Source of the DNA: CAVZZG01 sp963779685
GTDB lineage: Bacteria; Actinomycetota; Thermoleophilia; Gaiellales; F1-60-MAGs149
NCBI GenBank assembly: GCA_963779685.1
Contig: CAVZZG010000001.1
Coordinates: forward strand, 1,054,001 to 1,118,000
Reading direction: 5' to 3'
Length of the DNA: 64,000 bases
Part shown: in pieces, positions 63,521 through 64,000 of the stretch
Numbering within the stretch: the first letter of the stretch is position 1
Layout: each line of letters starts with the position of its first letter
Program-made: the position numbers and the translations under genes
Notes under the pieces: model-generated
Told to the model about the DNA's origin: nothing
Databases searched by the model: none
The model's input: only the letters and a program-made list of their open reading frames with translations

Positions 63521-64000
63521 CGGCTGAGCGGAACCTCGTCGAGCTGAAGCGCCTCCTGACCGAGGCGTCGGACATGAACTCGGCGTGTGCCGTGCTGTCG
63601 TGGGACCAGACCACGTACATGCCGGCGGGTGGCGGGCCGACGCGGGGTCGGCAGCTGGCGTTGCTCAGCAGCACGGCCCACCGGCTGGCCACCGATCCCG
63701 AGATCGGCCGGTTGCTCGACGCTCTGGAACCGCATGCCGCCGGGCTCGATCCCGAGTCCGACGACGCGGCCCTACTGCGGCGTGCGCGGCGCGATTTCGA
63801 GCACCTGACCCGCGTCCCGGCCGCCTTCGTGGCCGAGTTCACGGAGCACCAGGCGGCGTCCTACGAGGCCTGGATCCGGGCACGTCCCGCCGACGACTTC
63901 GCGGCCGTCGAGCCCTTCCTCGAGCGCACGCTCGAGTACAGCCGCAGGCTCGCCGAATACCGGCCGGGGTTCGCCCACGTCGCGGATCCGCTGATCGACG
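63517..64000 (+). CDS. Carboxypeptidase Taq (M32) family, 3' end outside window
   Basis: The first 161 residues of an M32 metallocarboxypeptidase are visible. It has the family N-terminus VELKRLLTEASDMNSACAVL and the conserved SWDQTTYMPAGGGPTRGRQL followed by LSSTAHRLATDPEIGRLLDA. The zinc motif HExxH lies beyond the window. ATG 63517 overlaps the VOC stop (ATGA), so it continues the tdh-kbl operon. It probably trims peptides in the cytoplasm. Confidence 0.85.
   Translation, partial: MTAERNLVELKRLLTEASDMNSACAVLSWDQTTYMPAGGGPTRGRQLALLSSTAHRLATDPEIGRLLDALEPHAAGLDPESDDAALLRRARRDFEHLTRVPAAFVAEFTEHQAASYEAWIRARPADDFAAVEPFLERTLEYSRRLAEYRPGFAHVADPLID

Overview
This window is GC-rich bacterial DNA (about 70% by eye) with tightly packed genes, many GTG starts and many 4-base ATGA/GTGA overlaps. 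The contents include an F420-type LLM oxidoreductase, many acyl-CoA and amidohydrolase genes, a split GcvP-like pair and -10 boxes placed 6-8 nt before start codons (leaderless style). These suggest an environmental actinomycetote, perhaps Thermoleophilia; that placement is inference because no rRNA or tRNA gene is present. I saw no CRISPR array, phage module or replication origin.

Layout. 0-9.7 kb: the end of an Fe-S/NrfD electron-transfer subunit, a molybdopterin oxidoreductase broken by frameshifts, a GMC oxidoreductase with its small subunit, an LLM oxidoreductase, a DUF1697 protein, a universal stress protein and a heavily frameshifted APC permease. 9.8-16.7 kb: a compact unit of five genes encoding a protein with a cobalamin-binding-like C-terminus, a Rieske oxygenase, an ATP-NAD-kinase-like protein and a divergent GcvPA/GcvPB pair with no GcvT, GcvH or Lpd nearby. 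This is my best candidate for an undescribed amine or amino-acid pathway. 16.7-24.0 kb: a nine-gene translationally coupled operon (PaaK-like CoA ligase, MaoC hydratase, acyl-CoA dehydrogenase, two amidohydrolases, two enoyl-CoA hydratases, SDR, TetR) behind a clear promoter with an 18-bp TetR-like operator. 24.1-25.1 kb: an IS481-family element with a 6-bp CTAG-containing target duplication, inserted in a terminator-like hairpin.

25.2-39.2 kb: a surface polysaccharide locus with a flippase, two sugar-nucleotide epimerases, a GT4 glycosyltransferase, a WecA-like phosphosugar transferase, an O-antigen polymerase/ligase that seems to run into a GH-A glycosidase, an acyltransferase with two SGNH domains in tandem, and a secreted beta-helix protein. 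39.3-44.4 kb: acyl-CoA metabolism plus a trimethylamine-dehydrogenase-like flavoprotein. 44.4-53.4 kb: citrate synthase, a methyltransferase, a P2-type ATPase, a glutaredoxin-like protein, an HpaB-family enzyme and an acyl-CoA ligase. 53.5-64 kb: an ABC exporter, a Fur-family regulator with a candidate operator, an MBL hydrolase, acetoacetyl-CoA synthetase, threonine catabolism (tdh-kbl) followed by a fold-III PLP decarboxylase, a VOC protein and the start of an M32 carboxypeptidase.

Frameshifts are concentrated in a few genes (1.8-2.8, 8.0-9.7, 26.5-26.9, 31.2-33.0 and 34.8-37.0 kb, plus single ones in the transposase and kbl). Almost all are repaired by removing one base, so uncorrected insertion errors are at least as likely as real gene decay. 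The overall metabolic picture is a heterotroph that degrades amino acids, methylated amines and organic acids through CoA thioesters.
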